In this document: positions 1 to 6,355 of the stretch, piece by piece
Numbering within the stretch: the stretch's first letter is position 1
How the letters are laid out: the number at the start of each line of letters is the position of its first letter
DNA from: DASZMJ01 sp035551935
Lineage (GTDB): Bacteria > Planctomycetota > Planctomycetia > Isosphaerales > Isosphaeraceae
Direction: 5' to 3'
DNA length: 7,277 nt
NCBI GenBank assembly: GCA_035551935.1
Contig: DASZMJ010000093.1
Span: 1-7,277 of the forward strand
Notes under the pieces: generated by a model
What the model saw: only the letters and a program-made list of their open reading frames with translations
Databases searched by the model: none
What the model was told of the DNA's origin: nothing
Program-made: the position numbers and the translations under genes

Positions 1-1
1 C

Positions 2-622
2 CTGGATATCTCGATCGATCCGACCGACTTCCCGGCCAACGGCCCGCACCGCTTGGTCCTCCGGGCGCGGGTGCGGACGGCGGGCCTGACGGACTCGTGG
101 GAGCTGGACCTGCCGCACGCGCCGTTCTCGTTCGAGTTCGACCCGTTGCTCGCCGTCGATGCGTTGCTCGCCGCCGCCGACGACGCCCGCGCCGACGCCT
201 TCGCCCGCGCCGTGCGGCTCGAAGCCCCTCCCGGGCGGCCCGACGGCCCGACGCTCCTGGACCTCGGCCCCGAGTTCGCCCTCCGCGACCCGCCTTCGAT
301 TGTCATCGAAACTCCCTTGCCTTGCGATCTGGCCCATGCGATCACGATCGAATTCGAAGATATACCCGGCCGCTTTTCGGCCGGTCCCCTCGTCCTGAGC
401 GGGCAGGGGGGGGCGACGCCGAGTGCCCCCGAATCCCGCCAATTCCCGATCGGCCCGGCGATCAGCCTCCCCCCCGGCACCCTCGACCGCCCCGGCGAGC
501 ACCGCCTCCGCGCCACCTTGACCGCCGACCCCGAGCTCGGCTGGGCCGACCCCGACGTCCGCTCGATCTGGCCCGGGACGATCGTCACCGAATGGCTCCC
601 GGTCCGCGTCCTCCGGCGCTGA
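2..622 (+). CDS. C-terminal part of an unrecognised beta-rich protein (5' end outside window)
   Basis: The frame is open from the first bases of the window to a TGA at 620-622, giving 206 residues of a protein whose start lies upstream. The first possible internal start, TTG at 53, has no convincing ribosome binding site, and coding-like sequence precedes it, so I treat the gene as truncated by the window edge. The visible part alternates short hydrophobic strands with Pro/Gly turns and suggests beta-sandwich material. There are no transmembrane segments and no catalytic motif I recognise. Two segments look alike: GPHRLVLRARV near the beginning and GEHRLRATLTA near the end, possibly two related beta modules. 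A stretch around 295-380 has visibly more A/T at third positions than the rest of the gene. Eight consecutive G bases at 406-413 are a possible sequencing weak point, but the frame continues sensibly through them. A terminator follows four bases after the stop, so this gene probably ends its transcription unit. Function unknown. Confidence 0.75.
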   Translation: MDISIDPTDFPANGPHRLVLRARVRTAGLTDSWELDLPHAPFSFEFDPLLAVDALLAAADDARADAFARAVRLEAPPGRPDGPTLLDLGPEFALRDPPSIVIETPLPCDLAHAITIEFEDIPGRFSAGPLVLSGQGGATPSAPESRQFPIGPAISLPPGTLDRPGEHRLRATLTADPELGWADPDVRSIWPGTIVTEWLPVRVLRR

Positions 623-625
623 GGG

Positions 626-670
626 ACCGGCCGGAAACTTGAGCCTTTTCCGCCGATTCCGGCCGGTTTT
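626..670 (+). terminator. Intrinsic terminator after the first gene
   Basis: ACCGGCCGGAA at 626-636 pairs perfectly with TTCCGGCCGGT at 657-667 (11 bp, 20-base loop), and the right arm runs into TTTT at 667-670. It starts four bases past the TGA of the upstream gene. Stem plus T-run in this position is the standard picture of a Rho-independent terminator. The T-run is short and the loop long, so termination may be only partial. Confidence 0.7.
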
Positions 671-689
671 GGCCCGATCCTGTCGGGCC
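671..689 (+). other. Second hairpin directly behind the terminator
   Basis: GGCCCGA (671-677) and TCGGGCC (683-689) form a perfect 7-bp stem with a five-base TCCTG loop. It sits immediately after the T-run of the preceding terminator. It has no T-run of its own. It may reinforce termination or protect the 3' end, or be a chance palindrome in G+C-rich DNA. Confidence 0.45.
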
Positions 690-795
690 GACGGGCCGCG
701 CGGGGCAGATCGGCGGAGCGGTTCAAGATCGAGTTCCGGATGGACCGAATTCTCTGCACAACGGGACGGCGATTGCGCCGGACGTTTGGGGTCGG

Positions 796-803
796 GGAGG
801 GAG
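796..803 (+). promoter_or_regulatory. Ribosome binding site that fixes the start at 809
   Basis: GGAGGGAG at 796-803 is a near-ideal Shine-Dalgarno sequence five bases before ATG 809. The upstream in-frame ATG at 740 has nothing comparable, and the extra 23 residues it would add are Arg-rich and spoil the signal peptide. Confidence 0.8.
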
Positions 804-808
804 TCCGC

Positions 809-1630
809 ATGACGACCGCTCGGTGGTTCGGCCGGCTCGGCGCAGCCCTGGCGATGGCCGCGCCCTTGGCGATCGCGGGGGCGCCGGCCGGGGCCGGCGA
901 CGACGAACCCGCGACCCTGTCGCCGCCCCCGACAGCCCTCAAGGCCGACGCGGGCGACGACCAGCTCGCCGTGGTCGGCCGCCAGGTCACGCTCAACGGC
1001 ATCCGCAGCACCCCCAGGGGCAAGGTCGGCTTCCGCTGGATCCAGGTCGGCGGGCCGAAGGTCGTCCTCAAGATCGAAGATCGTTACATTTACACGTTCG
1101 TGCCCCACGTCGCCGGCAACTACCGGTTCGTCCTCGTGGTGGCCGAGGGGGGCGCGATCTCCGAGCCCGCGACGGTCGGCGTGACGGCCGTCGCCACGCC
1201 GCCGGCCGCCGCGAACCCGGCCTCGGCCTCGGCGGAGACCGAGGCGGAGGCGGAGCCGCTCGACCGTTGGATGAGTCGGGCGCTGGGGGCGATCGACGGG
1301 GGCCCGGCGGCCGGCGGTCGGCTGGCCGAGGCGTTCGACGAGATCGCCGGCCGGGTCGGGCTGTACCGCTCGTACGCCGACGCCTTCAGCGAGATGTCGC
1401 GGCGGCTCGACGCGATCGTCCCCGACGACCCCGACCGTCGCGGCCCCTGGCTGGAGCGGCTGTTCGTCCCGCTGTCGGGCCGGCTGGTCGCCGCGATGCT
1501 CGAGCGGGGGCTCGACCTCCGCAAGCCCGAGGGCCAGGCGGCCCCCTGGACCGCCGACCAGCGTGACCGGCTCGCCGAGCTGCTCCGCGCGATGGCCGCC
1601 GGCTGCCGCGCCGCGGCGCCGAAGTTGTGA
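809..1630 (+). CDS. Exported protein with PKD-like domain and helical C-terminal region
   Basis: This gene encodes 273 residues. Residues 1-30 form a signal peptide: Arg-containing start, hydrophobic Ala/Leu core, likely cleavage after AGAPAGA. Residues about 46-128 resemble a PKD/Ig-like beta-sandwich: DAGDDQLAVVGRQVTLNG, then FRWIQVGGPKV, then YTFVPHVAGNYRFVLVV and a final VGVTAV strand. The sequence matches the usual PKD order of opening 'A-G-x-D' strand, central W-x-Q and late 'G-x-Y-x-F-x-L-V-V'. A Pro/Ala/Glu-rich linker (129-150) leads to an alpha-helical, Arg/Leu/Ala-rich region (151-273) that I cannot assign. PKD-like domains are generally surface adhesion or protein-interaction modules, so a periplasmic or surface role is likely. 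There are no catalytic motifs. The next gene starts 75 bases downstream on the same strand and also encodes an exported protein, so the two could share a transcript. I saw no strong promoter before this gene, although the terminator at 626-670 implies that a new one is needed. Confidence 0.82.
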   Translation: MTTARWFGRLGAALAMAAPLAIAGAPAGAGDDEPATLSPPPTALKADAGDDQLAVVGRQVTLNGIRSTPRGKVGFRWIQVGGPKVVLKIEDRYIYTFVPHVAGNYRFVLVVAEGGAISEPATVGVTAVATPPAAANPASASAETEAEAEPLDRWMSRALGAIDGGPAAGGRLAEAFDEIAGRVGLYRSYADAFSEMSRRLDAIVPDDPDRRGPWLERLFVPLSGRLVAAMLERGLDLRKPEGQAAPWTADQRDRLAELLRAMAAGCRAAAPKL

Positions 1631-1695
1631 CGGCTTGAACATGCGATCGGATGAACCCTCCCGATGTCTTCCGGGGTCGCGCCCGGTCTTGATAC

Positions 1696-1702
1696 GAGGT
1701 GG
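1696..1702 (+). promoter_or_regulatory. Ribosome binding site that fixes the start at 1706
   Basis: GAGGTGG at 1696-1702 lies just upstream of ATG 1706, the codon that begins a clean signal peptide. The spacing is short (about three to five bases depending on pairing). The in-frame ATG at 1664 has no comparable site and would place 14 mostly non-hydrophobic residues before the signal peptide. Confidence 0.65.
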
Positions 1703-1705
1703 ACG

Positions 1706-2932
1706 ATGAGCGTCTGGAGTTGGAGCCGGCCGATCGGCGCCGCGGTGGCCTTGCTCGGCCTGGCGGCGGGCGCCCCGGCCGCGACCGCCCAGGAGGGGTG
1801 GTCGTCGTTGCCGGCGGCCCTGCAAAAAACCGCCAAGACCGGCCGGCCGACGGTGGTCGTCACGACCTCGCGCACCAGCCCCGCCTCGGCCGCCCTGCGG
1901 CGCGGGCTGCCCGGGGCCGCCGACCCGGCGGGCGTCCGCGGGGCCGTCACCTTCGCCGAGCTGTCGGCCGAGGCCGACGCCGGGCAGGCCCAGCTCCTCG
2001 GGGTCAAGCGGCACCCCAGCGTCATCGTCTACCGCCGCGGCAAGACCGCCCTCGAGGTCGCCGGCTACCGCGACGACCTGACCGACCCGGCCGCGACCCT
2101 CGCCTGGGTCGGCTCGCTGCTGCCCAAAACAGGCACGGATTCGAATGTGATCAAGGCCGGCGGGCACCACGGGGCGACGCCTCAGCCGCAGGCCCTGCCG
2201 TCGGCCCAGGGGCAGCCGTATTGCCCGCCGCAGCCGCAGCCCCAGCCGCAGCCATATATCCCGGTCGTCCAGGCGCCGCCGACCTACGCCGCTCCGGCCC
2301 CGGCGCCGGCGCCGGTCTACCTCCAGACGGCCCCGCCGACGATGGTCGTGCAGCAGTCGCCGCAGCAGATCGTGCTGGCGCCGGCCCCGCCGCCGCAGAT
2401 CACCGTCGTCCAGGGTGCCCCCGCGCCCCCGACCGTCAACTACGCCCCGGCACCTCCCCAGTTGTTCATGCCAGCACCCGCCCCCGCTCCGGCCCCGGCG
2501 CCCGCTCCGGCCCCGGCGCCGGCGCAGCCGGTGATGATGGCGCCGGCACCGATGATGGCGATGGCCCCGGCGCCGCAGCCGGCGCAGTCGCCGCTGGCGG
2601 CGGCGGTGGTGACGGCCGTGCTGACCAACCCCAGCCTCATCAACAAGGTCCTCGGCACCATCGGCGAGCACTTCGCCCAGAAGAAGAACCCCCGCATCCA
2701 GATGTCCACCGCCCCCGCCTTCGCCCCCGCGCCCGCCCCGGCCCCCGCCTTCGCCCCGGCCTACGCCCCCGCGCCGGCGCCCGCCCCAACCTATGCTCCG
2801 ATGTACGCTCCCGCACCCGTCTATGCCGCGCCCGCCCCAGCCCCCGCGCCGGCGCCCGCCCCCTCGCCGCAGTCGGGCGGGGCCTGCGCCACGTGCGGCC
2901 ACTGGCACCTGTTCGGCTGGCACAGGCATTGA
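1706..2932 (+). CDS. Exported thioredoxin-fold protein without CxxC, with Ala-Pro stalks and Cys/His-rich C-terminus
   Basis: This gene encodes 408 residues. Residues 1-28 are a signal peptide (MSVWSWSRPI, hydrophobic core, likely cleavage after PAATA). Residues about 31-141 look like a thioredoxin fold: strand RPTVVVTTS, a helix, then GVKRHPSVIVYRRG with the conserved cis-proline position (Pro104), then a glycine turn and a C-terminal helix ending in WVGSLLP. Where an active thioredoxin has WCxxC this protein has TSRTSPAS, so it cannot catalyse classical dithiol exchange. Residues about 157-295 and 336-387 are Pro/Ala/Gln-rich, including uninterrupted PAPAPA runs, and would behave as extended stalks or cell-wall-spanning linkers. 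Between them, about 295-334, is a likely amphipathic helical segment (VVTAVLTNPSLINKVLGTIG). The last residues contain Cys394, Cys397, His399, His401, His406 and His408, a possible metal site. I infer a structural or binding role outside the cytoplasm; function is unproven. It probably follows the PKD-like gene in one transcript and converges with the CLCA-like gene. Confidence 0.82.
   Translation: MSVWSWSRPIGAAVALLGLAAGAPAATAQEGWSSLPAALQKTAKTGRPTVVVTTSRTSPASAALRRGLPGAADPAGVRGAVTFAELSAEADAGQAQLLGVKRHPSVIVYRRGKTALEVAGYRDDLTDPAATLAWVGSLLPKTGTDSNVIKAGGHHGATPQPQALPSAQGQPYCPPQPQPQPQPYIPVVQAPPTYAAPAPAPAPVYLQTAPPTMVVQQSPQQIVLAPAPPPQITVVQGAPAPPTVNYAPAPPQLFMPAPAPAPAPAPAPAPAPAQPVMMAPAPMMAMAPAPQPAQSPLAAAVVTAVLTNPSLINKVLGTIGEHFAQKKNPRIQMSTAPAFAPAPAPAPAFAPAYAPAPAPAPTYAPMYAPAPVYAAPAPAPAPAPAPSPQSGGACATCGHWHLFGWHRH
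2486..2521 (+). repeat. Tandem 18-bp repeat coding for Ala-Pro
   Basis: Two adjacent 18-base units (2486-2503 and 2504-2521) begin GCTCCGGCCCCGGCGCC and differ only at the last base. They encode part of the PAPAPA stalk. Such tandem units allow length change by slippage, and the surrounding sequence (2460-2530 and 2700-2870) contains many looser copies of the same Ala-Pro codon pairs. Confidence 0.7.
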
Positions 2933-2961
2933 GATAGGATCGCGTGGATCGGTCGCTCTTC

Positions 2962-3028
2962 TAGGGTCCGCTCTTGCGGACCGATCTCCATGAGCCACAA
3001 AGAGATCGGTCCACAAGAGCGGACCCTA
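2962..3028. repeat. Long palindromic doublet (REP/BIME-like) between convergent genes
   Basis: The arms 2962-2987 and 3003-3028 are reverse complements over 26 positions with one mismatch (2977/3013); one more pair (2988/3002) leaves a loop of about 13 bases. Each arm is itself a small hairpin: GGTCCGC-TCTT-GCGGACC at 2965-2982, and an imperfect counterpart at 3008-3025 with one A/C mismatch. Two head-to-head small palindromes making a larger one is the design of REP doublets (BIMEs) or very short MITE-like elements. It lies between two genes that end toward each other, so it could act as a bidirectional terminator, although no T-run follows either side. A further GATCGGTC occurs just before it at 2947-2954. 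Copy number elsewhere in the genome is unknown. Confidence 0.75.
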
Positions 3029-3050
3029 CATGGGGGAGGGCGCGTGTCGT

Positions 3051-6000
3051 TCACTGTCGCTCGACGCGGAAGTCGACGATCGTGGCCCGCTCGAAGAACG
3101 GCGCGGGGGGGTTGATCTCGGGCCCGCTGGCCTGGATCGACTCGCCGGCGGGGGCGAGGGTGCTGGACGTGTTGGTGAGGGCGGAGATCAGGACGCGGTA
3201 CTCGCCGTCGAGGGCGTCGCCGAGGCCGATCTCGGCGGTGTAGATGCCGTCGCCGGCCTTGACGTCGCGGCCCTGGCCGTCGTCGCGGAAGGTGGCGGGG
3301 ATGGTGCGGATCGAGCCCTTGCCGTCGTCGTCGAGCCGCTGGACGTAGCCGGTGACGGTCGCGCCGCGGATCGGGCCACCGGCGTAGACCTCGGCCTCGA
3401 CGACCGCCGAGCGGGCGGCGAAGATCGTCCCGCGGGTCGTCGACTTCGGGTCGCCCAGCTCGACCTGCACGAGCGAGCCGATGACCTTCTCCTGCGTCTT
3501 CGGCTTGCCGATCGAGAAGGTGTAGTCGATCGCGTTGCGGCGGAACTCGCGCGGCGCCGCCTTGCCGTCCTTCAACTGCTTGAAGTTGCCCGGGGCGAGC
3601 TTGAGCACCGGCGTGTACCAGCCCGGCGCCGGGCCGCCGTTGGCCAGCCCCGGCACGCGGAAGACGAGCGAGACGCCGGTCGATCGAGCCGCGTCGAGGG
3701 TCATGTCCTGGAAGACGCCGTCGTCGCCGCTGTCGGCCGCGTCGAGCGCCGCCCGGCCGGCGGGGTCGAGCTTCCCGACCTTCAGGCCGAGCCTCGGCGC
3801 CGGGAACGTCGCCGGGTCGGCCTCGGCGTAGCCGACCGCGACCCCCGCGATCGCCAGCGGCTGCGACAGCCCGACGATCATCTCGAGCCCGTTGCGGCCG
3901 TCGCAGTAGAACGACGAGAGCGTGACGCGGACCGTGCCGTCGCCACCGAGCTTCGGCGCGAGGTCGTGCTCGAACCGGTCGCGCGTGGCCGAGAGCCGCT
4001 CGAACAGGGCCCGGTAGTTCTCGTCGCTGTCCTTGACGCCGGCGCGCGGGCCGACGATGAGCCGGCCCTGCTCGGGGATGATGACCCAATTGCCCTGCGC
4101 CTGGCGGTTGGCCAGCAGTTGCGCGATCGCGCCGACCTCGTCGACGTCGGTGATCGTGACGACCAGCCCGCCCGACCGCAGCGCGAGGTCGCGGAGCGCG
4201 GCCGGGATCGTCGCGCGGCCGACCAGCGCGATGTCGAGGCGGACGTCGACCTTGCCGATGACCTGCTCGCGGAGCGCCTTCAGCGGCCCGTCGAGCTCCT
4301 CCGGCAGGCCCCCCGGCGGCACCAGCAGGATCACCCGGCCGAGCGTGCCGTCGGCGACCTGCCGCGTCACGGAGTCGAGCACCTGCATGAGTTGCTTGCG
4401 ACGCGAGGCGATCGCCGCCTTCTCGTCCTCGGCGACCGCGGCGATCGCCTTCTTGACCGCCTCGTCCTCGTGGAGCGGGTCGGCGCTCTTCGTCTTCTCG
4501 AGGGCATCGAGGACGGTGGCGATCTTCGACTTCTTGTCGTCACTGGCGGCGACCCGGCCGTAGCCGAGGTCGTCGGTCTGGTCGAGCCCTCCGTCGTCGA
4601 ACGGGGTCAAGAGCGCCACGTTGCGGCTCCTCAGGAGCCGGACGAACTGCCGGACGCCCGCCGTCCGCAGCTTCGAGTAGCTGTCGAAGGCCGCGCCCTG
4701 CACCTCGACCAGGTCGATCGGCGCCCCGGCCACCTCCGCCTTGATCGGCGCCGGGGCGATGACCATCGTCTTCTTCGCCTTCGGCTTGGAGAAGGCGATG
4801 GCGTTGCCCTGGACCGAGGTCGTGGTCGTGTTCGTGGTCGTTGCCGGCGCGGTGGCGTCGGCGGCCACCTGGTCGAGGAAGGTCATCTCGTCGGGCGCGA
4901 GGCCGACGGCGCCGGGTAGGAGGTTGGGCATGGCGGCGAGCAGGGCGTCGCGGACGCGGACCTGGCGCTCGCCGGCCCCGGCCCCGGCGCCGAGCGCCGC
5001 GGCGGCCTTCTTGGCCGCGTCGAGCAGCGCCGCCTCGATCGGCGCCAGCCGCGCGGGCACGAGGCGGTCGCCGACGAGCAGGCCGACGACCTGGAGGCCG
5101 GCGTCGAAGAGCGTGGGGCTCGCCGTCCCGGTCGCCGCGCCGGCGACGATCCCCTTGAGCACGCCCTGCGCCTCCTGGCGGAGCATCGTCAGGTCGTCCT
5201 GGATCAGCTTGCCGGCGGGCCGCAGCGCCTTCAGCTTCGCGAGCAGGCCCGTCAGCTTCGGGTCGGTCGCCGCGCGGCGGAGGTCGATCGTCGGGACCGC
5301 GGGGGTCGCGGCCGACGTCGCCGGCTGGGCGGCGAGGATCGCGTTGCTGGAGAACTTGCCGACGTCGACCTGGTTCTTGCTGAAGAAACGGAGCATCAGG
5401 TCGTGGCACGAGACGGCGTGGGTGCCGAAGGGGTCGTACTCGGCGGCGTTGGCGTTGTGGGGGTGGCTGCTCGAGTCGCAGAGCCAGCCGGCGAACCCGC
5501 GGATGTTGTAGTTGTCCATCAGGCAGCCGGTGCCCGGCGTCAAGGGGCAACGGGGCGCGGGGTTGCCGCCCTGGTCGTACTCGTCGAGCAGGCGGAAGAA
5601 GTAGTGGCAGAGCTCGTGCGTGACCGTCACGGCCACCGTGCGGCGGTCCTGGTTCATCAGGGGCTGCTTGTAGATGTTCAGGTGCCCCTCCGTGCCGTCG
5701 CCCGAGCCGGCGCCGAGGTTGGCCAGGGCGAACCGCGACGACGGGCGGTTGAGGGCGATGACGATGTCGGCGTCGGCGACGTCGGGCACGTAGGTGATGA
5801 CCGGGTCGATCCGGCCGAGGCCGCCGGTGATCTGGAAGAGGAGCTGGTTGACGTCGCCGAGGTACGTGGCCAGGAGTTGCTCGACCTCCGGGTCGCGCGC
5901 CTCGCCGCTCGCGGCGGCTTCCTCGGCCTGGGCGCCGCCGGAGTTGGCCATGAAGTCCTGGACGCCCGGTATCTCGGCATACGTGTACGTCAGCTTGAAC

Positions 6001-6098
6001 GTCCCCGTCTTCGGGTCGAACCGCGCCGGCCCCGCCGCCGCGGTCGAGGCCGCCGCCAGCACCGCCAGCCCGAGCAACGCCGCCCACGATCGTCGCAT
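3051..6098 (-). CDS. Secreted CLCA-like protein: zinc metalloprotease site, VWA-like region, C-terminal beta-sandwich
   Basis: This gene encodes 1015 residues from ATG 6098, chosen because GAAGAGGA lies seven bases upstream and because it begins a clean signal peptide (residues 1-23, MRRSWAALLGLAVLAAASTAAAG). Residues about 25-250 form the metalloprotease part, with HELCH at 161-165 and DEY at 172-174. The spacing HExxH, six residues, DEY is that of animal CLCA proteins (HEWAH...DEY), where His, His and the acidic residue bind zinc and Glu is catalytic. Cys184, 192, 207 and 231 follow, with CLMDNY at 192-197. Residues 251-460 are helical, then Thr-rich (TTTNTTTT near 420). Residues about 463-665 resemble a VWA fold (RVILLVPPGG, VDVRLDIALVG, SGGLVVTIT), but the MIDAS residues are not recognisable. 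Residues 670-890 look beta-rich. Residues 898-1013 match the CLCA C-terminal module: VEAEVYAGGPIRGATVTGYV, DDGQGRD, DGIYT, EYRVLI, then NPPAPFFERATIVDFRV. Animal CLCAs cleave themselves and are shed; I infer a secreted, possibly self-processing protein. It is probably transcribed from its own promoter. The CLCA relationship is my reading and unchecked by search. Confidence 0.88.
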   Translation of the reverse strand: MRRSWAALLGLAVLAAASTAAAGPARFDPKTGTFKLTYTYAEIPGVQDFMANSGGAQAEEAAASGEARDPEVEQLLATYLGDVNQLLFQITGGLGRIDPVITYVPDVADADIVIALNRPSSRFALANLGAGSGDGTEGHLNIYKQPLMNQDRRTVAVTVTHELCHYFFRLLDEYDQGGNPAPRCPLTPGTGCLMDNYNIRGFAGWLCDSSSHPHNANAAEYDPFGTHAVSCHDLMLRFFSKNQVDVGKFSSNAILAAQPATSAATPAVPTIDLRRAATDPKLTGLLAKLKALRPAGKLIQDDLTMLRQEAQGVLKGIVAGAATGTASPTLFDAGLQVVGLLVGDRLVPARLAPIEAALLDAAKKAAAALGAGAGAGERQVRVRDALLAAMPNLLPGAVGLAPDEMTFLDQVAADATAPATTTNTTTTSVQGNAIAFSKPKAKKTMVIAPAPIKAEVAGAPIDLVEVQGAAFDSYSKLRTAGVRQFVRLLRSRNVALLTPFDDGGLDQTDDLGYGRVAASDDKKSKIATVLDALEKTKSADPLHEDEAVKKAIAAVAEDEKAAIASRRKQLMQVLDSVTRQVADGTLGRVILLVPPGGLPEELDGPLKALREQVIGKVDVRLDIALVGRATIPAALRDLALRSGGLVVTITDVDEVGAIAQLLANRQAQGNWVIIPEQGRLIVGPRAGVKDSDENYRALFERLSATRDRFEHDLAPKLGGDGTVRVTLSSFYCDGRNGLEMIVGLSQPLAIAGVAVGYAEADPATFPAPRLGLKVGKLDPAGRAALDAADSGDDGVFQDMTLDAARSTGVSLVFRVPGLANGGPAPGWYTPVLKLAPGNFKQLKDGKAAPREFRRNAIDYTFSIGKPKTQEKVIGSLVQVELGDPKSTTRGTIFAARSAVVEAEVYAGGPIRGATVTGYVQRLDDDGKGSIRTIPATFRDDGQGRDVKAGDGIYTAEIGLGDALDGEYRVLISALTNTSSTLAPAGESIQASGPEINPPAPFFERATIVDFRVERQ

Positions 6099-6105
6099 CG
6101 TTGGA

Positions 6106-6113
6106 TCCTCTTC
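6106..6113 (-). promoter_or_regulatory. Ribosome binding site that fixes the start at 6098
   Basis: Read on the minus strand, GAAGAGGA precedes ATG 6098 by seven bases. The same frame stays open a further 87 codons to a start at 6359, but that extension runs through the repeat-bearing leader, is Gly/Pro/Arg-rich and would bury the signal peptide. The start at 6098 is therefore preferred. Confidence 0.8.
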
Positions 6114-6120
6114 GGGGAAA

Positions 6121-6141
6121 AGTGCTGAGTGCTGTGTGCTG
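6121..6141. repeat. Triple AGTGCTG heptamer in the leader of the CLCA-like gene
   Basis: Three adjacent 7-base units, AGTGCTG, AGTGCTG and TGTGCTG, are followed by AATTC. On the minus strand they read as GAATTC followed by CAGCACA/CAGCACT units, 23 to 43 bases before the start codon and just upstream of the ribosome binding site. From memory, runs of this heptamer are scattered between genes in many planctomycete genomes. Whether the run is inert or affects translation cannot be told from one copy. Confidence 0.7.
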
Positions 6142-6243
6142 AATTCCGGAGCGATCGGTCCGCCTGCGCCCGGCCCTGGTCTAATACCGCTCCCGGGCCC
6201 GCCCGACTCAGGGAATCCGCCAAACCAAGGGCCGCGCCAGCCG

Positions 6244-6249
6244 ATTATA
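6244..6249 (-). promoter_or_regulatory. Candidate -10 box for the CLCA-like gene
   Basis: The minus strand reads a perfect TATAAT here, one of the few A/T-rich hexamers in a very G+C-rich stretch between the two minus-strand genes. Transcription would start near 6237, giving a leader of roughly 140 bases that includes the AGTGCTG run. No TTGACA-like -35 box is visible 16-18 bases upstream and there is no extended TG, so this is only a candidate. The rest of the 257-base gap (6099-6355) shows no gene and no clear terminator. Confidence 0.4.
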
Positions 6250-6355
6250 GCGGTCCATCTCTCCGCCGCGAGAGTGGGCCGACGCGGCGCGGACCCTCTC
6301 CGGCGCCCGGCCCCCGACGGGCGATTCCCGTATGTGCAATCCACCGTTTCGGCCG

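Noticed and set aside
740..808. Earlier ATG for the PKD-like gene
   Set aside because: There is no ribosome binding site before 740, whereas GGAGGGAG precedes 809 and a clean signal peptide begins there.
1635..1696. Promoter between the PKD-like and thioredoxin-fold genes (TTGAAC at 1635)
   Set aside because: No -10 hexamer is present at a suitable distance, so a shared transcript is at least as likely.
2440..2709. Gly/Ala-rich minus-strand frame
   Set aside because: It is the complement of Ala-Pro codon repeats in the thioredoxin-fold gene and has no independent support.
2821..4089. Minus-strand open frame spanning the palindromic doublet
   Set aside because: It is out of frame with the CLCA-like protein, Arg-rich, and runs across an intergenic palindrome.
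3030..4919. Long plus-strand open frame opposite the CLCA-like gene
   Set aside because: Its translation is Arg/Asp/Val/Gly-biased with no domain pattern. It is the expected shadow of a very G+C-rich gene, while the minus strand has a signal peptide, zinc motif and ribosome binding site.
5403..6128. Plus-strand open frame over the 5' end of the CLCA-like gene
   Set aside because: It is compositionally a Val/Ala/Gly/Arg shadow, with no ribosome binding site and no recognisable feature.
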